DNA of 64,000 nucleotides from Tremella fuciformis. Lineage: Eukaryota > Basidiomycota > Tremellomycetes > Tremellales > Tremellaceae. The DNA is taken from assembly GCA_032768795.1 (NCBI GenBank), contig CP136490.1:124001-188000 (forward strand). The letters are read 5' to 3'. The first letter of the stretch is position 1. Each line of letters starts with the position of its first letter. Position numbers and translations under genes: made by a program. The notes under the pieces were generated by a model. That model was not told where the DNA came from, searched no databases, and saw nothing but the letters and a program-made list of their open reading frames with translations. Of the stretch, positions 21,597 to 32,940 are shown piece by piece.

Positions 21597-22143
21597 CCAA
21601 GGCCTCTGTTCAGTGTGTCTGCTAGCCGACTACAAGCGCCCTGATCGTAGCCCTTTATGCACATGTCCACTCATCGGTCTAGGAGTGACCACTGCGTTCC
21701 TGCCTGACGATTACGCGGTGCCTCCTGGGCCGCGTTCTTGTCGATGTCCTTGCCTGTCACTCTGAGCCAGGCTTTTCATCGAGCTTGCGGCACCAAGACA
21801 AAAGAGATCCTAGTCCTAACGGCACCGCCGCGCACGGTCTACAGGGGCGTCGGACATATATGTACGCCCCACTCTTCAGACCTTTGTCTCAAGGGGGTGT
21901 TCTTCCGACCTTATGGCTTTAATTTCCGTCCATCGCCCTTCGGTCCACCAATCGGCGGCGTCCTTTGGACCTCACGCGCTTGGCACGAGGTCGACGGCGG
22001 AGTTGTACTTTCTGCTACACAGAGTGCAACACGAGGCATGTGCGCGGCGGGTGTCCGGGGCTTCCTGAGCTTCCCTTCTTCATCACTGCTCTAGGTCCCG
22101 CACATCTCTGCTCGTTTTCTCTACAGCGCAGGAGCAATCCGCC
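21597..22143. other. Intergenic region between family A members 2 and 3
   Basis: No gene was recognised in 547 bp. Open frames there are short and lack conservation with the family. Confidence 0.4.
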
Positions 22144-23238
22144 ATGCCAGACCGTCCTAAGGGGTGGGCGGCAGTCATCGACCTGACGACCGAGATCTCA
22201 GACCAATTTCTAAATGACCTGTGAGCCCATTTCTCAGCCCCGACCGTATATGCTCCGCTCCCTCTTGGACGAGCTCGCTGCCAGGATGACGTGTAGATCC
22301 TCGGCGAACCCTTCGTGAATCGAACCTGCTGACGCTCTAGCCCTCGCGATGTGTTCAAGTACCTCGAGCTCCTGAACAAATCGCAGAACCACGAGTCCGA
22401 AGATCAGACTTTCGCTGGAGTCTCCAAGACGAACGTCTCGGCAGCCAGGGGCATGGCATTTCTGCGGGAGCGGTGCAGTCAAGGGAAGGCTTAGTGAGTC
22501 TTGCGGCCTGCCCAGGGTCGCTTCGGCCCCGACATGCTCGGCTGACACGCCAGTGTCGCAAAGACGTCAGGGGACCCGTGGTACCTTCACGCCCTTCGAC
22601 GGGATATCTGGGACAGATGCTATCACCTTGTCCTGACCTGCCTGCGACCCACGGACGAGAAAGACGCAGTGGCGAGCCTCCCTGAACCGACCTGGGAGCC
22701 GCATCCGTACGAGTTCCCACCCCTGCTTATCGTATGCCTCTCCATCTCAGGCGCTAGCTGGCTGACCCCAACCCAGACAAACATCCGCGCGCCGCCACCT
22801 CCGCAATGGGAAGACAAAACCTTTGCGCTGCTTCCAGATCGGGATCTGGAGCAGATCGTGGGCTTCATGTACAGGGATGTCGTACACCCCGCTGCCCACA
22901 TCCCTTACTTGACGTCCCTCAACTCCGAGTCGCTCAGACACTACCGCGACCAATTTCTCTATATCGAAGGGCTCGAACTCCTCTCGACTCGCGTCATGCA
23001 GTCGTATTTCGTACGTCGGCCACCTATACGAGCACCACAGCCTGAATCTCTCTTCGTCCGCCTGTGGAGGCGCCTAATGGGGCGCCCCAATCTCATGGAA
23101 CAACCCGACTACTCCCCGTGGAACCCTGAGCCCGAAGAATCTATTGCGGACCAACCATGGCGACCGTTCCTCTGGCGTCTATGGCGTCGCAGGAGGGCGC
23201 GGAGCGAGGAGGCGGGGGAGCTCGAGCCGTACCCGTAG
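22144..23238 (+). CDS. Unrecognised protein, family A member 3 (divergent)
   Basis: Exons 22144-22220, 22341-22493, 22554-22731 and 22777-23238 give 289 residues. It is a distant relative of the two upstream genes. The first junction splits the same Leu codon before PRDVFKYLELLNKS, exon 2 is again exactly 153 nt, and exon 4 again opens with a Asn-[LI]-Arg block (TNIRAPPPP). Conserved features include RDIWDRCYHLV and ISR-like YRDQFLYIEGLELL. The C-terminus alternates tryptophan and arginine (WRPFLWRLWRRRRARSEE), a strongly basic aromatic tail that could bind RNA, DNA or membrane. There is no known domain and no signal peptide. It ends 52 bp before the stop of the convergent aldo-keto reductase. 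Confidence 0.65.
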
Positions 23239-23290
23239 CCACTTCGCTACATCAATGTCTGCATGCAGGTCTTTCAGTGTCGCTCAATGC

Positions 23291-24479
23291 TCATCCCCAC
23301 GTCCAGGCATTCTGTTGACTGGGGTACCTGTCCCCTTGTATTCCAGCACTCTCCGCCAGCTCGGTGACCGCCTTCTGGTCCGCCGCCGAGAGGTCAACAT
23401 CCAGTGCCCCCAGGTTCTCCTTTGCGCGCGCGATTTTGCTAGTACCAGGAATGGGGACGACCAATGTCCCACCAAACGCCCCGCCCAGATTCTTAACCCA
23501 AGAGATGCTAACCTGTGCCGGTGTGAGGTCGCGCTGCTCCGCCAGGGCGGCGATCTTCTCGCCAAGGTGCTTGTTGTGCGCATAATTTTCCTCGCTGAAA
23601 CGAGGGAACATTTTGCGGACCATCGGGTTGAGGTCGTCCCAATTCTTGGCGGTGATGAGTCCGCGGCCCATGGGCGAGTACGCCAGGATGACGGAGCCGG
23701 TCTCCGCCGCGGTGGACAGAACCTTCTTTGTCTCCTCTTCCCATGCGATGGGCGAGACTTCAATCTCGACGGTCGTGATTGGCGCGACGGCGCTCGCGCG
23801 GCGCAGCGTGTCGGCGGAGCACTCGCTGAGGCCGATGTGGTCGAACAGCCCCTCTTTCTGCAACACGAGGAGTGTCTTGAGCGCTTCCTCGAGCGGGACG
23901 TTGCGGTCGATACGGCCGAACTCGAAGACGTCCACGCGGTGCGGATGGAGGAGACGGGCGCAACCCTCGGCGGAGCGCCGAAGGGCGTCGGCGCTGGCAT
24001 CTGGCACCGGCATACCGGTCGAGTCGGCGTTGAAGATGCCCAGGGCGCCCTGTGCATCAGCATCAAACCCACCGGGTGGACGGTGCGGGGCGAGATACCT
24101 TGACAACGATCAAGGCTCGGTCATTGAGCTCGGGGTTCTCCGTGAAGAACTTTGACAGCAGCTTGAGGTTGCCTCCTGCGCCATAGTGTTCAGCTGACTG
24201 GTCAGCGCTTGTCGGCTGTGCACTGTGTGATGGGGTTGCATACACGAGTTGATCACCAGTTTTTCGCCGTCTTTGACGAGACTCAGGGCGTACTTGAGCG
24301 TCTCGAACGCCTGCTCCTCGGTCACCCCGGGGAACGAAAGACTCTAGGCTCATCAGCAACGGCTCGTGTCTTCAAAGTTTCAAAGGCGAGGCACGCGGCG
24401 TAAATTGACTTACCATTGCGCCCAGACCGACATGGAGCAAAGTGGCGTCAAGCGCAGGGGCGTGGATGGTGCGGGACAT
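23291..24479 (-). CDS. Aldo-keto reductase, pyridoxal reductase-like (copy 1)
   Basis: Exons 24479-24414, 24343-24244, 24193-24099 and 24049-23291 give 339 residues, the usual size for the family. Conserved parts are LVINSSEHYGAGGNLKLL (active-site Tyr in HYG), LIVVKG with the catalytic Lys, GLSECSADTLRRA, VEIEVSPIAWEEE, AYSPMGRGLI and VVPIPGTSKIARAKEN for NADPH. This block order resembles fission-yeast pyridoxal reductase Plr1 and bacterial YakC. The enzyme reduces an aldehyde with NADPH in the cytosol. Only one acceptor and donor pair (24243 and 24194) restores the frame at the active-site Tyr. A related gene lies at 57914, far outside this cluster. It is divergent from the SDR pseudogene at 25070. 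Confidence 0.88.
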
Positions 24480-25069
24480 GTTGACAGATATTAGTTTTGA
24501 TCGAGAAGAGCTGTGTCTGAAGTCGAAGCTCGACTGCTGACTGACCTTGCTTCTGCACAATACATGCACTTATATACACCTCGATGATGCGTTGGAGTCG
24601 CCTCGGCGTTGCCTCGCCGACGACAAGGCAGATTCCGGTTTTTCCGCACCGCAACTTTGCTCGGTGCGTTTCAGGCCGTCGGTCTAACATCGCGTGGTTA
24701 TCTGAAACAAGTCCGTCGGCGATCATGATCATGATCCGTGTGTCGGTCGTTATCTCCCCCTTTGGCCTGCATCTCCAAAGGCGGTACCGCTCTGCTAGCC
24801 GTCTCAAAGGTCATCGCACCAGGGCAGTGGGCAGCACGGAATCAACTGAACAGATGCCGGATCTAAAAGGGCGTATCTGCGTTACCGGCCTGCCATTGGG
24901 GCTAGGGAATTGAGGCAGTACGTACGTCCGACCCCGCGGGCGACAGACCTCTCTCGAGCGTCGCAAGCGGTGTGGGAGGCGAGGAGGCATGAACTGTACA
25001 AGAGACGGAAGTGCCACTTGGGGCCCATGACCACCAAATCAGCAGCTATCTCGCCGCACGCCATTGAAA
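24480..25069. other. Divergent promoter of the aldo-keto reductase and Ayr1-like SDR copy
   Basis: This 590-bp region separates two divergent starts. A TATATAC-like stretch lies at about 24571-24577, some 92 bp before the reductase start on the minus strand. No extra gene was seen. Confidence 0.4.
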
Positions 25070-26106
25070 ATGGGTGTGAGAGGCGAAAGAGTGGCGCTCA
25101 TCACTGGATGCTCGCGCTCGTCATCCCTCGGGGCGGCCATGGCGCTCGAGCTGCTTTCGCGGGGCTGGAGAGTGTTCGCCACGGCCAGCAGGGTAGGCAC
25201 GCTCGACGACTTGCAGACGGCAGGATGTGAGGTGAGTCATGTGTTAACGCTTGCGCAGAGAGACGCTGATTCCCCAGCCTCTCGCTCTGGACGTCACACG
25301 CATCGACCACATACAATCTGCGGCAGAAGCAGTAGGTCACAGACTTGACTTGCTGGTCAACAATGTCCGTGTCAACGCTTGTGCCTGATGGATGTGGCGA
25401 GCTGATACGCAGGCGGCTGTGGAGGGACATAGTCCTCTGCTGGACACCGACCCGGAAAAGCTTGTCGACATGTATCGCGTCAACGTAGTCGGCCCACTCG
25501 CCTTGATCCAGGCCCTGGCCCCAGCTCTGATCGAAGCTCAAGGCTGCGTGGTGAACATCGGCAGTGTAGGGGTGTGCGGGATGCCCTTCCATGGTGTGTA
25601 TGCCAGTAGCAAGGTAAGAGCCTCTCCACTCGAAGACTAACACATTGACAGTAGGCCGCCCTGCAGATCCTCAGCGACGTCCTCCGTTGAGAGACAGCCC
25701 CCGCGGGACTGAGAGTCATCACCGTCGAGCTGGGTGGGCTCCTCGATGCTCAGAGGTCAAGGCATGCCCCGACTGACTTGTAGGAATGGTGATGACCGCC
25801 ATGTTGCGGTCCGAGAATCCCTTCGACCTCTCCGTCCCAGAATCAGAGCGCTTCCCTATTTTCAAAGAATGGTACACATCCATCGCGCCACGCTTCCAGC
25901 AAGACGTCCAGACTTTCAGCAAGGACGCCATGCCCGCCGCCGCCGCCGCGAGGCAGATCATCGATGCTGTCGAGAGCGGGACGAGCGGGAAGATATGGGC
26001 GGGCGCGATGGCCTGGATGTATCGGTGGTTCTGGCCGTTGTTGTCCACATCGAGACAGGACAAGATCAACAGCGATCTGGTCCACGTTCAAATGCTGAAG
26101 GCTTGA
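25070..26106 (+). pseudogene. Ayr1-like SDR, copy broken by one in-frame TGA
   Basis: Exons 25070-25231, 25278-25364, 25413-25613, 25655-25733 and 25784-26106 match the neighbouring intact copy exon for exon (87, 201, 79 and 323 nt for exons 2 to 5). Read in that frame, codon 25688-25690 is TGA where the sister gene has CGA (Arg) in DVLR-R-ETAP, consistent with one C-to-T change at a CpG. Everything downstream is still open and conserved to the same C-terminus SDLVHVQMLKA. The break would remove the last 120 residues, but the earlier LITGCS motif and Y-x3-K (VYASSK) remain. The fourth intron also has a weak donor, GTGGGC. Because the rest is so well preserved, the loss is recent, or the base is an allele or sequencing error. 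Confidence 0.75.
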
Positions 26107-26494
26107 CGGTGTACTACACTTATAACTAGTCAGACGAGATGAATCCCGTCGCCGACTCCGCCGGTCTCACCTCAGGGTCTAAGGCTACCTACTATCATGT
26201 CATCGCCGCAGGTCATGTTGGGCGTGTCAGTCATAGCACTCTCGAGAAAGGACAGCAATGAGGTGACGCGGGCGGCCAGCGGTCTCTTCTCGCCGCCAGA
26301 GGGACTTTGACGGAGCAGACGGAGCAGCGACAGCGACATACTGTACCTCCGTCGACGCCGACGGGCATCACCTGACCCGCTCACGCGTCGCCGTCGCGCC
26401 AAGCCAAGACAGGTCCGTCCCGGCTGTCGAGCCGGACACCTCATAAAGCCTTCCCAACCACCGCTGCTGCAATAGTCGACTCTGGCACGGCAAG
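26107..26494. other. Intergenic region between the two Ayr1-like SDR copies
   Basis: No gene was recognised. The region should carry the promoter of the intact copy. Confidence 0.4.
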
Positions 26495-27538
26495 ATGTCT
26501 GCCCAGAAGGTAGCGCTCATCACTGGATGCTCGGACATATCGTCGCTCGGGGCGGCCATGGCCCTCGAGCTCTTGGCGCGCAAATGGAAGGTCTTTGCGA
26601 CGGCCCTCGAGGTGGACAGCATGGTCGAGCTGCAGCAGGCCGGGTGCACGGTGCGTATCACCTTCTCATACCGAGCACTGTATCACTATGCCGGGACTCA
26701 CTACCAGACGCTTGCGTTGGACGTGACGAACGCCGAGCAGATCCGCGCCGCGGCAGTGGCCGTAGGGCCCAAACTAGACCTCCTGATCAACAACGTCTGT
26801 CCTGCATCACATGTATCGTATGAAGCTGATGGAGAACAGGCCGCAGTGGAAGGACTTGGTCCTTTATTGGATACAGACGCGGAGAAACTCCTGGACATGT
26901 ACCGCATCAACGTCGTCGGCCCGCTTGCCGTCACTCAGGCTCTCTCGGAGGCCCTCATAGCTTCTCAAGGGTGTGTGGTAAATATCGGTAGTGTGGGCGT
27001 ATACGGCCTTCCCTTTCACGGCGTGTACGCGAGCAGCAAGGTACGTGTCCGACCAGTAGTCCGACTGATGGTCCGCCAGAACTGACCGCAGGCTGCTCTG
27101 CAGATCTTGAGCGACGTCTTGCGACGAGAGACCGCACCACTAGGTCTGCGAGTCATCACCGTCGAGCTTGGTGAGTGCTGCCCCTGATCCCGCCGCAGTG
27201 TCTCACGCGGCTTAGGGATGGTCATGACGGCCATGCTGCGCGCCGAGAACCCCTTCGAACTCAGCCTACCTGAACCAGAGCGCTCCTCGCACTTCAGACC
27301 GTGGTACACCTCGATCGCGCCCAAGTACCGCGGCGACATCGAGAAGCGGCAGAAAGACGCCATGTCCGCTCCGACGGCTGCTAAGCAGATCCTGGACGCC
27401 GTTGAGAGCGGGACGAGCGGGAAGATCTGGGCAGGGGCTATGGCGTGGATCTTCCGCTGGTTTTGGCCGCTACTGTCTACCGCCAGGCAAGACAAGATCA
27501 ATAGCGATTTGGTACATGTCAAAATGCTGAAGGCCTGA
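26495..27538 (+). CDS. Ayr1-like short-chain dehydrogenase
   Basis: Exons 26495-26650, 26708-26794, 26840-27040, 27092-27170 and 27216-27538 give 281 residues. The cofactor motif reads ITGCSDISSLGAAMA, close to the TGxxxGIG type. NN-AAVEG replaces NNAG, VNIGSVG supplies the Ser, and VYASSK gives Y-x3-K. The arrangement and the extended C-terminal part with an amphipathic W-rich helix (IFRWFWPLL) resemble NADPH-dependent 1-acyldihydroxyacetone-phosphate reductase (Ayr1) and fungal relatives, which act at lipid droplets and the ER. Substrate assignment is inference. Its start context, donor GTGCGT and whole-codon sum are sound. The directly repeated copy upstream is broken by a stop. Confidence 0.88.
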
Positions 27539-27595
27539 TATCCTCTGGGATCCCTATAATCGCATGTTATAACTGCCTGTAAACCGGGGCCTTGC

Positions 27596-28797
27596 TCATT
27601 TGTCCTCGTCCATCGTCGCGTTGCGCTCCTCCCTGATCTTGTAGAGCTTCCTTGCGTCCTAATCGTCAGCGCCTTCCCCCGAAAGCCAGAAAGGTGGCTC
27701 ACCCGAATAACGCTCAAGTCCACGTCCACGACCGCCAATCCCGCCTCGACACCATCTACACCGCCCAGCTTGCCCTTGAACGGCATCCAGACGCCCGAAC
27801 CGCCGATGTATCCTTCTTCTTTCGGCCCGCCAGCATTGCACATGACCCATAATGTTTCGGTCTCGAAGGACCGAACGTAGGAAAGGGACGTGATGAGCTC
27901 GCGCTCATATGCGGGCGGGTCCGCGCTGTGGGGATTGATCGCCCTGCTCATCAGACATATGAGGTGTTCAGGATGGAGCGACTCACGGAGCGCTGTCGTA
28001 GCCGATCCAATAGGTCGGGGCGAACACAATATCCGCGCCTAGATCTGCTAATGCCTGCCCCGAGAATGGATGGGCGGCGTCCCAACCTGTCCGTCAGCTT
28101 CGATTGCAGAGAAGTAGGCAGATGCCGACATATGACAAAGCCGCATCGGCCCCACTTGGTGTCGAATACACGGTGGTCCTCCTCTCCCTTCTTGAGGTAG
28201 TTCCTGCGTCTTATAAATCGGGGAACGATACGTCGTAATGCAAGCTTACCGCTCAGGATGCCACAGACTCCGCTTGATGTACTCGTCCACCAGCCTCCCC
28301 GTACCTCCTTCGATGAAGAACGCCGTGTTGTGCAAGCTCGGCTCGTGGTTGGTCCCGGGGTGCTGCGAGATGAAGTCCTCCCACTCCGCAATGTCGCTCG
28401 CGGAGCTCGACGAGGTCGAGGCCGAGGGGGATGTAGAGAGGTGAGAGAAGGGGTCGGCGGTGGGAAGGGTCACAGCCTCATGGAAAGCCGGGTGAATGAT
28501 GGTTCCGACGATGGAGATGTCATTCTCAACAGCCAGGCGGGCCAGGTACTTCACTAAGAATGCTGAAGGGTAGGCGAGGTACTGCCGCTGGTCGTCCACA
28601 AGCCCTTGAAGGAAGTACTCGGGAAAGACGACGACGTCCGCCTTGGCCGATGCTGCTTCGTGTACGCGGTCTCGTACGTCTAGCAGGTTCGCCTCGAGTG
28701 TGGAGAATGGTGAGCCGGCCTTGTGGCTTCCTGGTTCGGCGATGGCGGGGCAGGTCTGGGCAAGCGCGATGCGGATCTTTGACGATGTCGCGGGCAT
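27596..28797 (-). CDS. Nitrilase-superfamily carbon-nitrogen hydrolase
   Basis: Exons 28797-28250, 28203-28130, 28086-27987, 27943-27703 and 27658-27596 give 341 residues. The Glu-Lys-Cys triad is visible: E60 in VVFPEYFLQG, K175 in EYIKRSLWHPER and C208 in GFVICWDAAHPF, the Cys being split by an intron. A low-complexity Ser insert (STSPSASTSSSSAS) lies near residue 125. The family hydrolyses nitriles, amides or carbamoyl groups, and the substrate is not readable. It is cytosolic, with no signal peptide. Its stop is 57 bp from the convergent Ayr1-like SDR. Start MPATSSKIRIALAQ matches the usual N-terminus of the superfamily. Confidence 0.9.
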
Positions 28798-29330
28798 TCT
28801 GAAGGTCTACAGGCGTACTATGCGAGTGGTTGTAGAGTGGCAACAACGACCTCGTCGTCGATGTTGGCCGAATCTAGGTGTTCCTCGTTCTCTCAGCATC
28901 TCCGGCGCATGGCTCCTCGCTGTGAGCCCTGTTCATGGGCAAGAATATCTCCAAGCGATGAATCGAGTGGAGATTGAGCTCGCTTAGCGTGCCTGAATGT
29001 GGTCCGCCCATGCCGATGCGACTCCTGTCTTCCGTCCATGCATGAACGTACAATCAGTCGTATGCACGAGTGGGTCTCCTATTCCAGCATCCAGCGTACT
29101 CTTGGTGTAGATCGTCAGGAGTGACGCTGCTTTGCGTGGTCAATCAGCCTCCTTATTCTGCTATCGGTCAAATGCGAAGTCGTTCAGGATCAAGAGGACC
29201 GAACAGTCGTCGGCCTCGTCCGCGAGTTCTGACGACTTATCGGCCTGTCGCCGCCACGATATTTGCACCGTCCCCAGTGGGGGCGGGAGACCTCTCAACT
29301 GTCTCTTGACTCTGGACTGCACTGCGCAAG
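28798..29330. other. Divergent promoter of the nitrilase-like gene and the 2OG dioxygenase
   Basis: This 533-bp region separates divergent starts. No gene, repeat or clear TATA box was found. Confidence 0.4.
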
Positions 29331-30434
29331 ATGTCCCGCTTCACCTCGCACCACACCCTCCCTCCCTTCCCCGAAGACATCGAGACCGCGCCGCTCGTCT
29401 CTGTCAGCCTCGCCAAGCTGCAGGCGGGCGATGCGGCCGCCGCCGATGCCTTCTTCTCAGCGGGCAAAGAGCTCGGATTCATGTACCTCGACATGAACGG
29501 TTCCGATCTGGGCGAGACGATCGTCCAGGAGGCCGAGGCGCTCAATGCGGTGCAGAAGGAGTGGTTTGCCCTTCCTACCGAAATCAAAGACACGTTCTGG
29601 CAGAAGAAGCCTGGCAACGACGGCTTCTACGCGTATCGCTATGCCGCCAGGGGCAGCGACCGCAACGAGTCGTACAACGTGGGTCCCATCTGGCGGAGAA
29701 CTACTGTAGAAGACAGGGGCTGAGTGCAGATCCGCAAAGCCGAGATCATAGGCCAGAAGCCTGGCCCGGCCTACCACCCCATCATCACCGCCAACCGCGA
29801 TCTCCTCAAGAGCTACGCGCTGCACTGCCGCCAGGTCGTCGAGCTCATGCTCGACATCCTCGAGGCCAAGCTCGCCCTGCCGGCAGGCACACTGCGCAAC
29901 GTGCACCGCGCCGACCGCCTGTCCGGCGACCACGTCCGCTTCATCCGCGCCGCCCCGCAGGAATACGACGAGCTCAACGCCAAGAACGGCGAGCACACCG
30001 ATTTCGGCTCGATCACCATCCTCTTCAACTGGCTGGGCGGGCTGCAGATTCGCACCCCTGATGAACGCGAAGAGTGGGTGTACGTCAAGCCAGTCCCTGG
30101 CTCATGCGTCGTCAACTTTGGCGACGCGCTCGTCAAGTTCACAGCGGGCATCTTGCGCTCCAACATCCACCGCGTCATCCCGCCCGTCGGCGAGCAGGCC
30201 AAGCTCGAGCGCAACTCGCTCGTCTTCTTCTCTCGGCCCGAGGATGATGTTTACCTGAAGCGCCTGTCCGGGGGGCTGATCGATGCCCAGCCTCAGGTGG
30301 ACGAGGGGACGCCCGTGACGAGTGATGAGTGGATCCGGCGGCGAACGGCCGGGGGAGATCTGAGCGGTGTCTATACCCTGAAGAAAGGGTTCGAGCTGCA
30401 CTCGGCACTCCCCCAGCGCATCGCGGCGCATTGA
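29331..30434 (+). CDS. 2-oxoglutarate/Fe(II) dioxygenase, isopenicillin-N-synthase-like
   Basis: Exons 29331-29678 and 29730-30434 (51-nt intron) give 350 residues. The DIOX_N-like domain (start MSRFTSHHTLPPFPED, then VSLAKL and GFMYLDMNG) is followed by the 2OG-Fe(II) jelly roll. Iron ligands are H205 and D207 in EHTDFGSITIL and H263 in SNIHRVIPP. R277 in ERNSLVFF would bind 2-oxoglutarate (RxS motif). These enzymes hydroxylate or desaturate small molecules and are common in fungal catabolic and biosynthetic neighbourhoods. There is no signal peptide. The neighbours are a nitrilase-like enzyme (divergent) and TauD-type dioxygenases, giving three 2OG enzymes within 5 kb. The exact substrate is unknown. 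Confidence 0.9.
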
Positions 30435-30698
30435 CTTTGACCTGGTCTTATGTATGTCTGCATGTATGTACTCTGCCCAGCATTCTAGTCATGATATCTG
30501 TCAGTGTTTGTTGCGCCGCTATCAGAAAGTCGCGCCCTGTTCTCAGATTCTTCGTCAGGCTCTTGCTGAGCGTAATTGCCTTGTATTTGACGGCCGTTGT
30601 CTCGCGCAACGGAACCCTTTCATCCTTGCCGTCCACCTCACTCTGATGCAGGTACCTGTTACATGTCGCCACAGGCCATAAAAGAACATACAGCGTAT

Positions 30699-32162
30699 CT
30701 AGTCCCACGCCTCGAGAGGCCATCGGTCGGCGCCAGCCAACGTACCTGACTCGAGCTGCTTCTGGTTGTCCCGCTTCAACTCTTCCGGCAAAGCCTGCTC
30801 TTCGTTGGTGAGCCACATGCGGATGAGATGACGCTGGTTTCGCTCAGAGTCGGTGGACTCGGTGCGGGCTGAAGTGAGCTACAATCGCCTTGTCTTATTC
30901 GAGGGGCCTTACCGTGGAAGACGGTCACGTTATTAAAGTACTCGAGGTCGCCCTTTTGCAGGGCGAGGTCCAGGCGGTACTTCTCCGCAGTGTAGTGGAT
31001 GGCATCCAAAGCGAGGTGCTTGGCTTCGGTCAGAGGTGGGACGTCCGGGTCGGACTCGTAGAACCCAAAGAAGGGTCGGCGTGAGTACGATGACACAACC
31101 TGGCCGTCGCCCACAGCGTGAAGCAGGGCGATACCTACGGGTCAGCGGAAAAGAGAGGACAAGTTTGTCATCAAGGCTCACCCTTCGGGTGCGCCCGCGA
31201 AATCCAGTCGCCCTTGGCGAGCTCGCGCACGATATCTCGCCGTGTCCGGGCCAGGTCGTTGTACGTAGCCGCCACAGAGGACAACTGGGACAGGCCGCCC
31301 GTCTCGGGGATCCCGACGGTGATGAGGCCCACGATGCCCACACTGCCGTCGTTGTGGAAGACCTGGTTGGCCGCCGTTTGCCCCTTGAGTACAATGGCGG
31401 GCCGCTTGTCCGCCTCGATCCCGGTGATGTCTCTGACGACGGTCAGCCGTGCCCAGCTCTTAGCGCTTGATGACTCACCTCAGATGCGTGATGTGCTCGC
31501 GGCCCTTGGCCACTCGCTGCCTCCCTATGTAAGAACCGACGCCGGCGAAAATGACCAGCTGTTTGTTCCGCTTCCAATCGTCCACTGGCAGGCCTCGCAT
31601 CACCCGGAAGCCCAAGCCAGACTTGATCTCACGCTCGGCTTCCTTCAGCGCCGCATAGAGTCCCGATTTGGGGTCGATGGGGAAGGTCGAAGTGGTCACT
31701 TCGTTATTGTGCAGGTTGAGCGAGGCAAAGTGGTCGTATGCAGCTTCGAGCGCGGCAATGTCATCAAGGGTGAAGGTGTACAGCCAGCGCGAGGCTATAG
31801 TCAGCACCGGCGCCTCTTGCGCGACTTCGAGGGAGGGCTCACGCTGGTGGATGAGTTCCTGTCCGTCCCATAGGCTTGGGGAGACGATCTGTTCCGGGAA
31901 TCCAGCCGGCAGGGGGTCGTCCGCCGGCGCCTCGTACGCGGCCTGGTTCGACTCCCACCATTCGAGCGAAGGCTCGTAGTCTGTGCCCTTGAGCAGTCGC
32001 TGCGTACTTGAGCTAAATATTCAGTTCGGGGAGGGACCCGCCACTGACCTCTTTTTCCGCTGCATCGTCTTGCTTCACTTGCCGACCCGTGACGGTGTAT
32101 CCATCCGCCTTGGCGCGGGATAGGAAGAGGTCGACAGGGGGTTGCTGGACGAGGGCGGCCAT
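30699..32162 (-). CDS. TauD/TfdA-type 2OG-Fe(II) dioxygenase, copy 1
   Basis: Exons 32162-32049, 31999-31843, 31794-31479, 31432-31182, 31134-30913 and 30868-30699 give 409 residues. The fold is marked by the iron motif FHNDG (H222, D224), the RRPFFGFYES block and the terminal ERNQRHLIRMWL containing the distal Arg used for 2-oxoglutarate. The family cleaves or hydroxylates sulfonates, herbicide ethers, betaines or related acids. First and last exon lengths (114 and 170 nt) equal those of copy 2. Two introns present in copy 2, around KGQT, are absent here and that region is one exon. The C-terminus RWPLEAWD aligns with GWPLEAWEQF of copy 2. It is head-to-head with copy 2 across 778 bp. Confidence 0.88.
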
Positions 32163-32940
32163 CTCGGTGTATCTGACTCGTATGAGTATCGAGGAGCAGA
32201 AAGGTTGGTAAGAGTCTGCATGCTGGCCAGCCCGGGTACATGTACTCTGCCGGGAGCGAGCAACGAGAGAAGCACAATTGCAGATGAGATGACGCCATCT
32301 ACGGCTGTTGCCGGTTTGTCACCTGCTCACGCCATTCTTCGGCCTCATCCGACCATAACACCGTGGACTTGCAGACTCTTCTTATCAGATCTTCATGGGA
32401 CTCGAGTACTCACAGCTGGGATATGCATCAACGAGCCCCGCAAAGAAGTCAACTGACAACTAAAGCAATTTACCCTGACACCGTGGTCCGGCAGGATTGC
32501 AACCCTCAGAACGGAACTCGGAGGAATCGTAGCATAGATGTCTCGACGGCCTTTTTCTTTCGCACATATGAGATTGAGACGACAGCCAGGCTCTCGCCTG
32601 ACAGCATTAAGCACACTCCGAGGCGCAATGCCCAGGACATCGCGCCAAGAAATGGAAAGACGACCTCCGTCTTGTCCGCCGTCTCTAGCGGTGAGATGGC
32701 GTCATCAGCCTCTCATCTCGAGCGGCGATGGCGTGCGTCTTGACTTCTCACCTCGAATCCCCATCGTTCACACTGTTCCTGCTGCACGAGAGCCCTCAGC
32801 TTGCCCACGGCCGAAATATGATGTGATGTGATGCTGACGACTGATACATTGCATCTGATAAGTTATAAACGCAGGGAGTCGACCGTATATTGTTTCTTTT
32901 TCTACCAGGAGCATCTGGAACTCCAAGCAAAACCCCAATC
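32163..32940. other. Divergent promoter of the TauD-type pair
   Basis: This 778-bp region between two divergent paralogues has TATAAA at 32864-32869, about 72 bp before copy 2. No gene was recognised. The shared region suggests coordinated expression of the pair. Confidence 0.45.

Noticed and set aside
25688..25690. TGA as selenocysteine or programmed readthrough
   Set aside because: Fungi of this group lack selenocysteine use, the following base context (GAG) is not a known readthrough signal, and the sister gene has Arg.
29457..29996. Minus-strand open frame opposite the 2OG dioxygenase
   Set aside because: It is antisense to catalytic residues of a strong gene and carries no recognised domain.
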